NCBI GenBank assembly: GCA_905195005.1
Contig: CAJJUC010000132.1
Span: forward strand, 1 to 6,602
DNA: 6,602 bases
Direction: 5' to 3'
From: an uncultured Eubacteriales bacterium
Lineage (GTDB): Bacteria > Bacillota > Clostridia > UMGS1883
Shown: positions 1 through 5,661 of the stretch, one piece after another
Layout: each line of letters begins with the position of its first letter
How positions within the stretch are numbered: the stretch's first letter is position 1
The notes under the pieces: generated by a model
Told to the model about the DNA's origin: nothing
Databases searched by the model: none
Seen by the model: only the letters and a program-made list of their open reading frames with translations
Position numbers and translations under genes: made by a program

Positions 1-25
1 TCCGATAGAATTGCGGTGGAGTAAG

Positions 26-112
26 TGGCGGAGAGAGTGGGATTCGAACCCACGGCTCTTGCGAGTCACCGGTTTTCAAGACCGGCTCCTTAAACCGCTC
101 GGACACCTCTCC
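26..112 (-). tRNA. tRNA-Ser, anticodon UGA
   Basis: Read on the minus strand, this folds as a complete class II tRNA. The 7-bp acceptor stem starts GGAGAGG and closes with one G-U pair. The D-stem is TCC/GGA. The anticodon stem CCGGT/ACCGG holds loop CTTGAAA, giving anticodon TGA (plus-strand bases 76-78), which reads UCN serine codons. The long variable arm has a CTC-GCAA-GAG hairpin, typical of serine tRNAs. The T-arm is GTGGG-TTCGAAT-CCCAC. The discriminator is G (base 29), as expected for Ser, and a CCA end is encoded at 26-28. It has its own promoter immediately upstream. Confidence 0.97.
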
Positions 113-127
113 AAACCCGACTTGATA

Positions 128-156
128 AGTATAGCAAAAGATTTGTTGGTTGTCAA
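128..156 (-). promoter_or_regulatory. Promoter of the tRNA-Ser gene
   Basis: On the minus strand a consensus -35 TTGACA (bases 156-151) is followed after exactly 17 bases by -10 TATACT (bases 133-128). Transcription would start near base 121, about 9 bases before the mature tRNA 5' end. A strong near-consensus promoter fits a stable RNA gene. No operator or leader is evident. Confidence 0.85.
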
Positions 157-246
157 TACATTTTGGCAAATTTTTTTATGTTTTTTCCGCGGCGGAGGAC
201 AATATCGGGCTTCGAAAAAACAAAGACAACATTTAACAAAAAAATG

Positions 247-275
247 TTGACACGGTAATGAATTTGTGCTATCAT
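247..275 (+). promoter_or_regulatory. Promoter P1 for the aromatic leader transcript
   Basis: A perfect -35 TTGACA (247-252), a 17-base spacer and -10 TATCAT (270-275) predict a start near base 282. That is about 10 bases before the strong AAGGAG site of the leader peptide. An inverted repeat, CAACATTT (227-234) with AAATGTTG (242-249), overlaps the -35 box and could be a repressor site, although this A/T-rich motif may be chance. Confidence 0.75.
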
Positions 276-304
276 AGCCGTATACAATCAGAAGGAGATA
301 ATTC

Positions 305-388
305 ATGAGCATTCTTGTTTTTGCAGCTGCATATTATTACTTTTACTTTATTTATTCCGTAAGTAAAAGTGATTTTTGCTGCAATTAG
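305..388 (+). CDS. Aromatic-residue-rich leader peptide (27 aa)
   Basis: This small ORF begins with ATG 7 bases after a strong AAGGAG site (292-297) and lies just downstream of promoter P1. The 27-residue product has five Tyr and four Phe; seven of residues 10-17 (YYYFYFIY) are Tyr or Phe, and there is no Trp. The gene stops at TAG, 25 bases before an intrinsic terminator. The aromatic codons (332-355) overlap the 5' arm of an RNA hairpin (336-348). This is the arrangement of attenuation leader peptides such as those of phe and trp operons, where ribosome stalling matters and the peptide itself does not. The next genes act on aromatic 2-oxoacids and arylacetates, which supports that reading. 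The alternative is a small hydrophobic membrane peptide, for example a type I toxin, since residues 3-17 are largely apolar or aromatic. I see no antisense promoter to support that. Confidence 0.75.
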   Translation: MSILVFAAAYYYFYFIYSVSKSDFCCN

Positions 389-448
389 GATTACGGTGCG
401 GATTTGATTCGGCCCGGCAGTGAAATCACTGCCGGGTCTGTTTTTTTT
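321..448 (+). promoter_or_regulatory. Putative ribosome-mediated transcription attenuator (Tyr/Phe)
   Basis: Three mutually exclusive helices can be drawn. Helix 1:2 is a 13-bp stem, ATTACTTTTACTT (336-348) with AAGTAAAAGTGAT (361-373), containing one G-U pair. TTGCAGC (321-327) with GCTGCAA (378-384) can extend it outward. Helix 3:4 is the terminator (413-436). The alternative helix 2:3 pairs 368-382 with 417-430: AGTGATTT with AAATCACT and TGCTGC with GCAGTG, 14 bp including two G-U pairs and one bulged base. A ribosome stalled on Tyr/Phe codons 332-355 would cover the 5' arm of 1:2. Segment 2 would then be free to pair with 3 and block the terminator. A ribosome reaching the TAG at 386 would cover segment 2 and let the terminator form. 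The pairings are seen directly; their regulatory action is inferred. Confidence 0.68.
413..448 (+). terminator. Intrinsic terminator of the leader (attenuator)
   Basis: An 11-bp GC-rich inverted repeat, CCCGGCAGTGA (413-423) and TCACTGCCGGG (426-436), with a very small loop, is followed after TCTG by eight consecutive T residues (441-448). It lies 25 bases after the leader stop codon and about 215 bases before the first enzyme gene. This spacing fits an attenuator better than the end of an ordinary gene. Confidence 0.92.
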
Positions 449-469
449 CTGCGGAAAGAATGAAAAATG

Positions 470-498
470 TTGACATTTTGAGCCGCATTTGATACAAT
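470..498 (+). promoter_or_regulatory. Promoter P2, downstream of the attenuator
   Basis: A perfect -35 TTGACA (470-475), a 17-base spacer and -10 TACAAT (493-498) place a start near base 505. It would give attenuator-independent transcription of the paaK-iorAB-paaK operon. The -35 box lies within a 16-bp palindrome, AAAATGT-TG-ACATTTT (464-479). The predicted start coincides with the first bases of a 12-bp inverted repeat (506-541). Confidence 0.65.
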
Positions 499-505
499 TA
501 GAATA

Positions 506-541
506 CGCTTTAATGCTCTGCAACTGCACAGCGTTAAAGCG
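506..541 (+). repeat. 12-bp inverted repeat at the P2 start site
   Basis: CGCTTTAATGCT (506-517) and AGCGTTAAAGCG (530-541) pair over 12 positions with one G-U wobble, around a 12-base spacer. Because it begins right at the predicted P2 transcription start, it could be a 5'-terminal RNA hairpin that protects the message or a DNA operator for an unseen repressor. No T-run follows, so it is not an intrinsic terminator. Confidence 0.6.
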
Positions 542-582
542 AAAGAGGCAATAAACATTAAACAATTCAGCGGTAATGATGT

Positions 583-610
583 TTGATTTGAACATAATAT
601 ATGATAAAAT
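583..610 (+). promoter_or_regulatory. Possible weak promoter P3
   Basis: TTGATT (583-588), a 16-base spacer and TAAAAT (605-610) form a moderate promoter match, with a start predicted near 617, about 48 bases before the first ligase gene. The surrounding DNA is A/T-rich, so a chance match is quite possible. Confidence 0.3.
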
Positions 611-612
611 GA

Positions 613-655
613 AGGAAATTGTCTGCATCGGACAATTCCTCAAAATAAAGTGAGG
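613..655 (+). promoter_or_regulatory. Leader hairpin next to the paaK ribosome binding site
   Basis: AGGAAATTGTC (613-623) pairs with GACAATTCCT (631-640) with one bulged A, giving a 10-bp hairpin just upstream of the Shine-Dalgarno sequence. An exclusive alternative is CCTCA (638-642) pairing with TGAGG (651-655), which would bury the GAGG ribosome binding site. The two folds share bases 638-640, so a translational switch is conceivable. Only the complementarity is visible, and no T-run follows. Confidence 0.35.
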
Positions 656-664
656 TATTTGAAA

Positions 665-1972
665 ATGGGTTTTTTTCAGAAAGAAATTGAAACGATGCCG
701 CGAAAGGAAATTGATAAGCTTCAGCTTGAGCGGCTTAAGGAAACTGTGGCTTACTGCTACAACAATGTTCCGTTCTATCATAAAAAGCTGACGGAAGCGG
801 GAATTGGTGACGGAAGCAAAATCAAGCAGCTGTCGGATATTCAATATATCCCGTTCACAACAAAGGACGATTTCCGTGACAATTATCCTTTCGGAATGGC
901 TGCATGTTCAATGCGCGATGTTGTGCGGATTCATGCGTCGTCGGGCACAACGGGGAAGCCGACAGTCGGGGTTTACACGAAGGACGACATTGATATATGG
1001 AGCGACTGTGTGGCGCGCGTGGCGGCAGCCGGAGGAGTGAGCGACAATGATATAATTCAGATTTCGTTCGGTTACGGCTTGTTTACGGGAGCGCTCGGAC
1101 TGCATTACGGTCTTGAAAAGCTTGGTGCGACCGTTATTCCCGCATCATCGGGAAACACCGAAAAACAAATGATGATGATGCGCGACTTCGGCGTTACGGG
1201 ACTTGTTGCAACACCGTCATATGCGCTTTATCTGAGTGAATCGATTAAAGAAGCGCCGTATCCGCTTTCGGACTACAGTCTTAAGCTCGGAATTTTGGGA
1301 AGCGAGCCATGCACGCCCGAAATGCGCGATACAATAGAAAAAAATCTTAATATATATGTTTCCGATAACTACGGAATGACGGAGCTGGGCGGTCCGGGAG
1401 TGAGCGGCGATTGCGAAATGCGCGACGGAATGCACTTTGCCGAAGATCATTTCCTGCCGGAGATAATTGACGCGGACGGAAACCGCCTTGGAGAAAACGA
1501 AGCCGGGGAGCTTGTTGTGACAACGCTTACAAGGCGCGGAATGCCTGTCCTGCGTTATCGCACAAAGGATATAACGAAAATTACATATGATCCGTGCAAA
1601 TGCGGAAGAACGCATGCAAGAATGGCAAAAACAATGGGAAGAACGGACGACATGCTGATTATCAAGGGAGTGAACGTTTTCCCGACGCAGATTGAAAGCG
1701 CGCTTATCACGGTGGATAAAATCGGACCGCATTATCAGCTGATTATCCGCCGCAAAAACTTTAAGGATACGCTTGAAATTAAGGTTGAGCTTGTGGACGC
1801 AAGCGTGCTTGAAAGCTTCGGAGAGCTTGAAAGCCTGCAGAAAAAGGTTCAGGAGAAGCTGAAAAGTGTGCTCGGGCTTCAGACAAAGGTGACGCTTGTT
1901 CAGCCGAAAACGCTTGAACGCTTCCAGGGAAAAGCAAAGAGAATACTTGATTTGAGAAATGAAGGAGAATGA
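665..1972 (+). CDS. paaK: Phenylacetate-CoA ligase family protein (aryl-CoA ligase 1)
   Basis: This is an AMP-forming ligase of the PaaK type, expected to convert an arylacetate, CoA and ATP to arylacetyl-CoA, AMP and PPi in the cytoplasm. The 435-residue length fits the family. The P-loop-like motif HASSGTTGKP is at residues 90-99, YGMTE at 236-240, YRTKD with its ribose-contacting Asp at 298-302, and the GRTDDMLIIKG hinge ends around residue 335. A C-terminal GKAKR with the likely adenylation lysine lies near 422-426. A CKCGR pair (Cys311, Cys313) precedes the hinge. The start is ATG 665, 9 bases after GAGG (652-655); an in-frame GTG at 650 lacks its own ribosome binding site. It is the first gene of the operon, and its stop overlaps the start region of iorA. 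The precise substrate (phenylacetate, 4-hydroxyphenylacetate or indoleacetate) cannot be read from the sequence. Confidence 0.92.
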   Translation: MGFFQKEIETMPRKEIDKLQLERLKETVAYCYNNVPFYHKKLTEAGIGDGSKIKQLSDIQYIPFTTKDDFRDNYPFGMAACSMRDVVRIHASSGTTGKPTVGVYTKDDIDIWSDCVARVAAAGGVSDNDIIQISFGYGLFTGALGLHYGLEKLGATVIPASSGNTEKQMMMMRDFGVTGLVATPSYALYLSESIKEAPYPLSDYSLKLGILGSEPCTPEMRDTIEKNLNIYVSDNYGMTELGGPGVSGDCEMRDGMHFAEDHFLPEIIDADGNRLGENEAGELVVTTLTRRGMPVLRYRTKDITKITYDPCKCGRTHARMAKTMGRTDDMLIIKGVNVFPTQIESALITVDKIGPHYQLIIRRKNFKDTLEIKVELVDASVLESFGELESLQKKVQEKLKSVLGLQTKVTLVQPKTLERFQGKAKRILDLRNEGE

Positions 1973-1974
1973 TT

Positions 1975-3714
1975 ATGAAACAGCTGCTTATAGGAAATGC
2001 CGCGGTAGCGCGCGGACTTTATGAGGCAGGCTGCTCCGTTATATCAAGCTATCCGGGCACGCCCAGCACGGAGATAACGGAGTTTGCCGCGAAAAACGAT
2101 GAAATTTACTGCGAATGGGCGCCGAACGAAAAGGTTGCCATGGAGGTTTCTTTCGGTGCATCGCTGCACGGCGTTCGCAGCTGCTGCGCGATGAAGCACG
2201 TTGGTTTAAACGTTGCGGCAGACCCGCTTTTCACGCTGTCATACACCGGCGTGAACGGGGGACTGGTTATCTGCGTTGCCGATGACCCGGGAATGCATTC
2301 CTCGCAGAATGAGCAGGATTCAAGGCACTATGCAATCGGCGCAAAGGTGCCGATGCTCGAGCCTGCGGATTCTTCCGAAGCTTATGAATTTGCAAAGGCA
2401 GCGTTTGAGCTTTCGGAGAAATACGACACACCGGTGCTTCTCAGAATGTGTACCAGAATAGCACATTCGCAGAGCATTGTTGAAACGGGCGAGCGCGGTG
2501 AGGTGAAAAATATTCCGTACGAAAAAAACGGAGAAAAATATATCATGATGCCAGGCAACGCAAAAAAACGCCATCCCGTTGTTGAGGAAAGAACGAAAAA
2601 GCTGACCGAGCTTGCGGAAAACTGTGCGTTCAATAAAATTGAGATGAACGGCTCCGAAATCGGAATAATCACATCGGGAACATGCTATCAGTATGTTAAG
2701 GAGGTTTTCGGCGACAGTGTGAGCGTTTATAAGCTCGGAATGGTGAATCCGCTGCCGGAAAAGAGCCTTCGCGGTTTTGCCGCATCGGTTAAAAAGCTTT
2801 ATGTTGTTGAAGAGCTTGACCCGATAATTGAAAATCATTGCAAGGCGCTCGGGCTGTCGGTTGAGGGAAAAAGCATGTTCTCCATGCTCGGCGAGTTTTC
2901 GCAGGAAACGGTTGCGGAAGCGTTCGGGCATGAGAAGCCGGGAACCTATGAAAACAAAACTCCGATTCCCGTCCGTCCGCCGATGATGTGTGCCGGCTGC
3001 CCTCACAGGGGAATGTATTATGTTCTTTCGAAAAATCATATCACCGTGCTCGGCGATATAGGCTGCTATACGCTCGGCGCGCAGGCGCCTTTGTTTGCGC
3101 TTGACTCAACGCTTTGCATGGGGGCTTCCGTTTCGGGGCTGCATGGCTTCAATAAAGCAGGCGGCAGCGAAAGCGAGGCAAAAAGCGTTTGTGTGATTGG
3201 TGATTCAACGTTTATGCACTCGGGTGTGACGGGACTTATCAATATAGCATACAACGGTTCAAATTCAACCGTTATTATACTTGACAATTCCATAACCGGT
3301 ATGACAGGACATCAGCAAAATCCCACAACAGGGTATAACATAAAGGGTGACCCGGCAGGAAAAATTGACCTTGAGTCGCTTTGCCGCGCAGTCGGCATTA
3401 ACAGAATCCGTGTGGTTGATCCTTATGACCTTGAGGCGTGCGAAAAGGCGCTCCGTGAGGAGCTTGCGGCAAACGAGCCGTCGGTTATCATATCGCGCCG
3501 TCCGTGCGTGCTGCTTAAATATGTTAAGCCGAAAACGCCGCTTGTGGTTGACCGGGAGAAATGCAAGGGCTGCAAAAAGTGCATGAAGTTCGGCTGCCCT
3601 GCAATCAGTATGCACAACGGAAAGGCTGCAATCGACAAAACGCTGTGTGTCGGCTGCGAGGTCTGTGTGCAATTGTGCGGCTTCGGCGCTATCGGGAACG
3701 GGGGTAACGAATAA
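1975..3714 (+). CDS. iorA: Indolepyruvate ferredoxin oxidoreductase, alpha subunit
   Basis: This is the catalytic subunit of the thiamine-diphosphate enzyme that interconverts aryl 2-oxoacids (indole-, phenyl- or hydroxyphenylpyruvate) plus CoA with arylacyl-CoA plus CO2, using ferredoxin. YPGTPSTE (residues 26-33) marks the N-terminal pyruvate-oxidoreductase-type domain. MCAGCPHRG is at 338-346. The ThDP motif runs from GDS (409-411) to the Asn at 438. The C-terminus carries two [4Fe-4S] motifs: Cys530/533/536/541, followed by Pro, and Cys558/561/564/568, followed by Gly where Pro is usual. The length of 579 residues is near the family norm. I chose ATG 1975 because AAGGAG (1962-1967) lies 7 bases before it; ATG 1969 would sit 1 base from that site. 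The name follows the family. The aromatic leader contains Tyr/Phe but no Trp, so phenyl- or hydroxyphenylpyruvate may be the true substrate. Confidence 0.96.
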   Translation: MKQLLIGNAAVARGLYEAGCSVISSYPGTPSTEITEFAAKNDEIYCEWAPNEKVAMEVSFGASLHGVRSCCAMKHVGLNVAADPLFTLSYTGVNGGLVICVADDPGMHSSQNEQDSRHYAIGAKVPMLEPADSSEAYEFAKAAFELSEKYDTPVLLRMCTRIAHSQSIVETGERGEVKNIPYEKNGEKYIMMPGNAKKRHPVVEERTKKLTELAENCAFNKIEMNGSEIGIITSGTCYQYVKEVFGDSVSVYKLGMVNPLPEKSLRGFAASVKKLYVVEELDPIIENHCKALGLSVEGKSMFSMLGEFSQETVAEAFGHEKPGTYENKTPIPVRPPMMCAGCPHRGMYYVLSKNHITVLGDIGCYTLGAQAPLFALDSTLCMGASVSGLHGFNKAGGSESEAKSVCVIGDSTFMHSGVTGLINIAYNGSNSTVIILDNSITGMTGHQQNPTTGYNIKGDPAGKIDLESLCRAVGINRIRVVDPYDLEACEKALREELAANEPSVIISRRPCVLLKYVKPKTPLVVDREKCKGCKKCMKFGCPAISMHNGKAAIDKTLCVGCEVCVQLCGFGAIGNGGNE

Positions 3715-4286
3715 TGGAAACCAAAAACATTATGATTGTCGGCGTCGGCGGTCAGGGATCGCTTTTGGCAAGCAAGCTGCTCGGCAAGCTGCTCGTTTCG
3801 GAGGGGTTTGACGTTAAAGTGTCCGAGGTTCACGGAATGAGTCAGCGCGGCGGTTCGGTTGTTACATATGTGCGCTTCGGAGATAAGGTTTATTCCCCGA
3901 TTATAACGGACGGTGAGGCTGATTTTATCGTGTCATTTGAGAAAATTGAGGCGGCAAGATGGCTTCCGTGCTTGAAAAAAGGCGGCACAATAGTTGTGAA
4001 CACGCAGCAGATAGACCCAATGCCCGTTATAATCGGGAAGGCAGACTATCCGGAGCATGTTCTGGAAGAAATAAAGGACACGGGCGCGCATGTTGACGCG
4101 GTTGACGCGCTTTCGCTCGCAGAAAAGGCGGGCTCGGTCAAGGCAGTGAACATTGTGCTGATGGCACGTCTTGCAAAGTATTTTGATATTCCGTACGATT
4201 CATGGATTAAGGCAATTGAGAATACGGTTACGCCGAAATTTGCGGAAATGAATAAAAAGGCCTTTGAGTTGGGCTATAATCTCTGA
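3714..4286 (+). CDS. iorB: Indolepyruvate ferredoxin oxidoreductase, beta subunit
   Basis: This is the small partner of IorA, matching the gamma domain of pyruvate:ferredoxin oxidoreductases. GVGGQG at residues 10-15 and HGMSQRGG at 40-47 are hallmark motifs of IorB, and the 190-residue length is typical. It has no Cys-rich ferredoxin motif, so the iron-sulfur centres reside in IorA. The ATG shares a base with the iorA stop (TAATG), and a G-rich stretch upstream (3699-3703) could serve as ribosome binding site. The junction suggests translational coupling and equal production of the two subunits. Both subunits are complete with no frameshift, so the enzyme should be functional. Confidence 0.95.
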   Translation: METKNIMIVGVGGQGSLLASKLLGKLLVSEGFDVKVSEVHGMSQRGGSVVTYVRFGDKVYSPIITDGEADFIVSFEKIEAARWLPCLKKGGTIVVNTQQIDPMPVIIGKADYPEHVLEEIKDTGAHVDAVDALSLAEKAGSVKAVNIVLMARLAKYFDIPYDSWIKAIENTVTPKFAEMNKKAFELGYNL

Positions 4287-4303
4287 GCAAAGGAATGATT
4301 GCA

Positions 4304-5611
4304 ATGGAACAGTATTACCAGAAGGGAATTGAAACGGCTTCGCTTGATGAAATCAGAGCGATTCAGAATGAGCGGCTTGTAAACACTGTAAACAGAGTTT
4401 ACAAAAACAATGAATATTACCGCGATCTCATGGAGAAAAAGGGCGTTACGCCCGATGATATTAAATCGGTTGACGATTTGCACAAGCTGCCGTTTCTTAC
4501 AAAGGATGACCTGCGCAAGGCATATCCCTACGGGCTGATGTCGGCGCCGCTTTCGGAATGTGTGCGCATTCATTCAACAAGCGGAACAACGGGCAAGCGC
4601 GTTGTTGCATTCTACACGCAGCATGATATTGACCTTTGGGAAGACTGCTGCGCGCGTGCAATCGTTGCCGCAGGCGGCACTAAAGAGGATGTTTGCCAGG
4701 TATGCTACGGTTACGGCCTTTTTACCGGCGGTGCAGGCTTGCACGGCGGCTCGCACAAGGTTGGCTGCCTCACGCTTCCGATGTCATCGGGTAATACGGA
4801 ACGGCAGATTCAGTTTATGACAGACCTTCATTCAACAATTCTTTGCTGCACACCGTCATATGCCGCATATCTTGCGGAAAGCATTATTGAGGGCGGTATG
4901 CGTGATAAAATCAGTCTTAAAGCAGGCATATTCGGCGCGGAAGCATGGACAAAGCAGATGCGCCGCGATATTGAGGACAAGCTCGGGATTAAAGCATATG
5001 ACATTTACGGACTCACGGAAATTTGCGGTCCGGGCGTTGCATACGAATGCAGCGAGCAGAGCGGAATGCATATTAACGAGGATCACTTTATTCCCGAAAT
5101 TATCAACCCAGAAACGGGGGAGGTTCTTCCTGAGGGGGAGAAGGGAGAGCTTGTGTTCACATGCATATCAAAGGAAGCTTTTCCTGTTCTCAGGTATCGC
5201 ACGCGCGATATATGTGTACTGTCGAGAAAGAAATGCTCATGCGGAAGAACGCATATCAAAATGGCTAAGCCGATGGGCAGAAGCGATGATATGCTTATTG
5301 TCAAGGGCGTTAATGTGTTCCCGTCGCAGATAGAGATGGTTCTGCTCAAGCAGGGGCTTACATCAAATTATCAGATAATAGTTGACCGCAGCAATAACAG
5401 CGACACAATTGAGATTAAGGTTGAAATGACACCTGAATTGTTCTCTGACACGGTTAATCATCTTGAACGCAAAGAGAAAGAGATTACGGCTGCGCTGAAA
5501 TCGGTTCTTGGTATATATGCAAAGGTCAGCATTGTTGAACCGAAATCGATTGTCCGCAGTGAGGGCAAGGCTGTGCGCGTTATTGACCGCCGCAAACTTT
5601 ATAATAATTAA
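4304..5611 (+). CDS. paaK: Phenylacetate-CoA ligase family protein (aryl-CoA ligase 2)
   Basis: This second PaaK-type AMP-forming ligase is a diverged paralogue of the first gene of the operon and also has 435 residues. Motif positions nearly coincide: HSTSGTTGKR at 90-99, YGLTE at 235-239, YRTRD at 298-302, a CSCGR pair, GRSDDMLIVKG ending near residue 335, and the C-terminal GKAVR with its lysine at 422. Many pocket-region residues differ from copy 1 (for example Arg99 for Pro99, and different residues around the YGYGLFTG segment). This suggests a different arylacetate preference, though that is inference. I chose ATG 4304 because AAAGGA (4289-4294) precedes it by 9 bases; ATG 4295 overlaps that site. 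It follows iorB by 17 bases and ends the operon just before a strong terminator. Confidence 0.92.
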   Translation: MEQYYQKGIETASLDEIRAIQNERLVNTVNRVYKNNEYYRDLMEKKGVTPDDIKSVDDLHKLPFLTKDDLRKAYPYGLMSAPLSECVRIHSTSGTTGKRVVAFYTQHDIDLWEDCCARAIVAAGGTKEDVCQVCYGYGLFTGGAGLHGGSHKVGCLTLPMSSGNTERQIQFMTDLHSTILCCTPSYAAYLAESIIEGGMRDKISLKAGIFGAEAWTKQMRRDIEDKLGIKAYDIYGLTEICGPGVAYECSEQSGMHINEDHFIPEIINPETGEVLPEGEKGELVFTCISKEAFPVLRYRTRDICVLSRKKCSCGRTHIKMAKPMGRSDDMLIVKGVNVFPSQIEMVLLKQGLTSNYQIIVDRSNNSDTIEIKVEMTPELFSDTVNHLERKEKEITAALKSVLGIYAKVSIVEPKSIVRSEGKAVRVIDRRKLYNN

Positions 5612-5612
5612 C

Positions 5613-5661
5613 AAAACAGGACTGAAGTGAAATGAAATCCCATTTACTTCAGTCCTGTTTT
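5613..5661. terminator. Bidirectional terminator between converging genes
   Basis: AAAACAGGACTGAAGT (5613-5628) and AAATG (5630-5634) pair with CATTT and ACTTCAGTCCTGTTTT (5641-5661), giving a 21-bp stem with one bulged G and a 6-base loop. A T-run closes the plus-strand arm, and the A-run at the other end gives Ts on the minus strand. It therefore can terminate both the paaK-iorAB-paaK operon and pflA, whose TAA stop touches the edge of the stem. Confidence 0.9.

Noticed and set aside
11..250. ORFs on both strands across the tRNA gene
   Set aside because: They read through a clear tRNA-Ser and its promoter, have no ribosome binding site, and the proteins are low in plausibility.
227..252. 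Shared AAAAATGTTGACA context of P1 (240-252) and P2 (463-475) as a common operator
   Set aside because: Much of the identity is the -35 consensus plus an A-rich upstream element, and a similar AAAATGT also precedes the -35 of the tRNA-Ser promoter. It looks like general promoter style more than a specific site.
305..388. A type I toxin peptide with its own terminator
   Set aside because: The hydrophobic aromatic segment is compatible, but there is no antisense RNA promoter visible. The antiterminator pairing and the downstream aromatic genes favour a leader peptide. It remains a fallback explanation.
513..554. A 13-codon ORF starting just after the P2 start site, inside the inverted repeat
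   Set aside because: It has no ribosome binding site, lies within a hairpin and has no run of regulatory codons, so it is not a credible second leader peptide.
576..653. A 25-codon ORF (ATGATG start) ending in the ribosome binding site of the first ligase gene
   Set aside because: It has no convincing Shine-Dalgarno sequence, overlaps the P3 candidate and the 613-640 hairpin, and its composition shows no special pattern. It is probably chance.
650..664. An alternative GTG start extending the first ligase by five residues
   Set aside because: The GTG itself forms part of the Shine-Dalgarno region, and ATG 665 has proper spacing and matches the usual N-terminus of the family.
282..664. A T-box or metabolite riboswitch upstream of the operon
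   Set aside because: There is no T-box consensus (AGGGTGGNACCGCG type), no specifier-loop layout, and no recognisable riboswitch core. The leader peptide model explains the structures better.
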